Shown here in pieces: positions 13,651 through 14,833 of a stretch of DNA of 14,833 nt. A program made the translations under genes and the position numbers. The stretch is from Methanomassiliicoccaceae archaeon UBA480 (lineage in GTDB: Archaea; Thermoplasmatota; Thermoplasmata; Methanomassiliicoccales; Methanomethylophilaceae), in the NCBI GenBank assembly GCA_002506425.1, contig DAXO01000020.1, forward strand, positions 1-14,833. Reading direction: 5' to 3'. Numbering within the stretch: position 1 is the first letter of the stretch; each line of letters opens with the position of its first letter. The notes beneath the pieces were generated by a model. It was given only the letters and a program-made list of their open reading frames with translations. It searched no databases and was not told the origin of the DNA.

Positions 13651-14193
13651 ATGTACGGTGATTTCTTGCAAGTAGTGGTCGAGAAATTCAATCCCTGGAA
13701 GGACGCGTTCATATCCGGACTGTTCCTTCTTCTGATCGGTATTCTCCTGGCCGTGCTCCAGGGCGAAGGCCTGAAATGGATCCTGATCATCGCCGGGGTT
13801 CTGGCTCTGATATCCGGGATAATGGCCATCGTGGAGAGCATGCAGTCCAAGTTCTCCGTGGGCTTGGCCATGGGCGTGGTCACGGCCGTGATCGGTCTGG
13901 CTCTGATAGTTCTGCCCAATCTGTTCTCGGATATCCTGATGGTGTTCCTGGCAGTCGCCTTGATCATCATCGGAGCGGTCACCGCACTGGGGGCAGGCTC
14001 CGGATTCGCTATCGCCACGGGCTCCAAGGCCATCTCTCTGATTGTCGGAGTGATCCTGGTCGTTCTGGGAATCTATGCGATAATGAATCTGGATGATACG
14101 GCGGACATCGTGATGATCATCATCGGTGTTGTCCTCGCTTTCTCCGGAATAATGAGGATCTACGGCGCGTATCAGCTGAAGAGAATCGGCTGA
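13651..14193 (+). CDS. HdeD/DUF308-like six-helix membrane protein
   Basis: 180 residues with six predicted helices, near 20-36, 42-62, 69-88, 94-113, 126-145 and 151-169. Repeated pairs of helices with 'G-I/L-x-L-I/V-x-P' turns (GLALIVLPNLFSDILMVFLAVALIIIGAV) are typical of DUF308, the HdeD acid-resistance family. The function in archaea is unknown. The gene follows paralogue B by 18 bases. ATTAATAG at 13628-13635 could be an internal promoter but is rather close to the ATG, so co-transcription is more likely. The stop is followed by two hairpins. Confidence 0.82.
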   Translation: MYGDFLQVVVEKFNPWKDAFISGLFLLLIGILLAVLQGEGLKWILIIAGVLALISGIMAIVESMQSKFSVGLAMGVVTAVIGLALIVLPNLFSDILMVFLAVALIIIGAVTALGAGSGFAIATGSKAISLIVGVILVVLGIYAIMNLDDTADIVMIIIGVVLAFSGIMRIYGAYQLKRIG

Positions 14194-14200
14194 GAAGAGT

Positions 14201-14232
14201 CTAAAAACGTTTTAGGGAGGGAAGCCCCTCCC
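14201..14232. terminator. Tandem hairpin terminator between convergent genes
   Basis: First stem CTAAAA/TTTTAG (14201-14206, 14210-14215) with loop ACG. Second stem GGGAGGG/CCCTCCC (14215-14221, 14226-14232) with loop AAGC. It lies between two convergent stops. The second stem has the same sequence as the core of the tgtA/fprA terminator. Confidence 0.55.
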
Positions 14233-14235
14233 CGT

Positions 14236-14517
14236 TCACTTCTGTCCCGTTATCTTGATGACGTGGTAGCCGAACTCGGTCTGCACTGGTCCGACTACAT
14301 CGCCGGTCTTGCCTGCGAAGCATGCGTCCTCGAACGGCTTGACCATCTGGCCTTTGGAGAACCAGCCCAGATCGCCGCCCTTGGATTTGGAGGGACATCT
14401 GGAGAATCTCTTGGCCAGGGTTGCGAAGTCCTCGCCTTTCTCGAGGCGCTCCATGATGCCTCTGGCGTCTTTCTCGTTGGGTACCAGGATGTGAGATGCG
14501 CGTACGGATTTTACCAT
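14236..14517 (-). CDS. Single-domain parvulin-type peptidyl-prolyl isomerase
   Basis: 93 residues, all one PpiC rotamase domain: RASHILV at the start, GEDFATLAKRFSRCPS, KGGDLGWFSKGQMVKPFEDACF and GPVQTEFGYHVIKITG at the end. There is no signal peptide or anchor, so it is a cytoplasmic folding catalyst, isomerising Xaa-Pro bonds. The ATG at 14517 gives the usual MVK-VRASHILV start and has a TATA-like box 21-29 bases upstream; an upstream in-frame GTG at 14535 would add six residues and is unlikely. It diverges from the flavodoxin-like gene at 14667. Confidence 0.93.
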   Translation of the reverse strand: MVKSVRASHILVPNEKDARGIMERLEKGEDFATLAKRFSRCPSKSKGGDLGWFSKGQMVKPFEDACFAGKTGDVVGPVQTEFGYHVIKITGQK

Positions 14518-14537
14518 GCGACAGGGATGCTTCACCC

Positions 14538-14546
14538 GATAGATAA
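14538..14546 (-). promoter_or_regulatory. TATA-like box of the parvulin gene
   Basis: TTATCTATC on the minus strand, 21-29 bases before the ATG at 14517. Confidence 0.35.
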
Positions 14547-14598
14547 CAGGTGCCCATCAACGGTGCATTTCTCTATCGGATTACGGTGGCGGATATGG

Positions 14599-14624
14599 GT
14601 TAAACGGGGATTAACAATGTTAAC
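14599..14624. promoter_or_regulatory. Cluster of TTAAC half-sites, candidate operator
   Basis: GTTAAAC (14599-14605), TTAAC (14611-14615) and GTTAAC (14619-14624) lie between two divergent promoters. TTAACA-A-TGTTAA (14611-14623) is a perfect 6-bp inverted repeat. It is 13 bases upstream of the TATA box of the gene at 14667. Confidence 0.35.
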
Positions 14625-14636
14625 TTCCTGCATACC

Positions 14637-14646
14637 GTTTATATTG
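14637..14646 (+). promoter_or_regulatory. TATA box of the flavodoxin-like gene
   Basis: GTTTATATTG, 21-30 bases before the ATG at 14667; leaderless transcript expected. Confidence 0.5.
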
Positions 14647-14666
14647 TTCCAGAGCGAGGACGTTGC

Positions 14667-14833
14667 ATGATATTCCTATTCTCCGCAACAGGGAATTCCT
14701 ACGCTGTCGCCAGACGCATCTCCGAGGAGTTCGGCATCGGTATGAATCAAATCGCATCAGCCGTCCGCCATGAGCGCTACATCTTCGATGCCGGAGGAGA
14801 GGATGTGGGATTCGTGTTCCCTACGTACTTCCT
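14667..14833 (+). CDS. Flavodoxin domain of an EFR1-like ferrodoxin/flavodoxin protein (3' end outside window)
   Basis: Only the first 55 codons are visible. MIFLFSATGNSYAVARRI is the FMN-phosphate loop (SATGNS) of the EFR1 type, where this flavodoxin domain is usually followed by a 2[4Fe-4S] ferredoxin domain, and DVGFVFPTYF fits the second strand. Whether the ferredoxin part is present cannot be seen. The role would be low-potential electron transfer; the partner is unknown. Confidence 0.8.
   Translation, partial: MIFLFSATGNSYAVARRISEEFGIGMNQIASAVRHERYIFDAGGEDVGFVFPTYF

Noticed and set aside
13249..13671. Minus-strand 140-codon frame opposite paralogue B
   Set aside because: It is longer than the plus-strand gene but has no recognisable features; the plus strand has the TATA-like box and a match to paralogue A.
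14518..14535. GTG start adding six residues to the parvulin
   Set aside because: The family begins at MVK-VRASHIL, and the TATA-like spacing fits the ATG at 14517.
1..14833. CRISPR arrays, insertion sequences, defence genes
   Set aside because: No regular direct repeats with spacers, no transposase motifs and no nuclease or helicase domains were seen in any supported gene.

Overview
The window looks like the chromosome of a methanogenic archaeon, most likely in the Methanomassiliicoccales (Thermoplasmatota). This placement is inference. The signs are an archaeal-type archaeosine tRNA-guanine transglycosylase with a PUA tail, an FprA-type flavodiiron protein, a seven-gene tetrapyrrole operon that stops at the F430/cobalamin/siroheme branch point, TATA boxes about 25 bases ahead of many start codons (leaderless transcripts), and no TAG stop codon among the 14 genes whose ends are visible, which fits a pyrrolysine decoder. 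No rRNA, tRNA, insertion sequence, phage gene or CRISPR array was seen.

Layout. 1-1460 (minus): the N-terminal 486 codons of a secreted protein with an InlB-type repeat and a transglutaminase-like domain, cut by the window edge at the expected catalytic Cys. 1588-1998 (plus): a small DUF2703-like protein whose signature cysteines appear to be missing. 2050-3975 (plus): tgtA. 4013-5227 (minus): fprA, converging on tgtA across a shared hairpin. 5228-5522: a divergent regulatory region with two adjacent perfect hairpins and an operator-like inverted repeat. 5523-12001 (plus): sirC-hemA-hemB-hemL-hemC-cobA-hemD, joined by ATGA overlaps except at hemB/hemL. 12038-12439 (minus) and 13276-13632 (plus): two small unknown proteins that appear to be divergent paralogues. 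They lie around and between two six-helix membrane proteins, 12615-13199 and 13651-14193 (the latter HdeD/DUF308-like). 14236-14517 (minus): a single-domain parvulin. 14667 to the end: the start of an EFR1-like flavodoxin.

How the genes work together. The central operon encodes the route from glutamyl-tRNA through 5-aminolevulinate, porphobilinogen, hydroxymethylbilane and uroporphyrinogen III to precorrin-2 and sirohydrochlorin, the precursor of coenzyme F430, cobalamin and siroheme. Later chelatase and F430 genes are not in the window. FprA (O2 detoxification), TgtA (tRNA modification) and the parvulin are independent housekeeping units. The least understood parts are the 12038-14193 cluster, the twin-hairpin element at 5277-5341 and the DUF2703-like gene.
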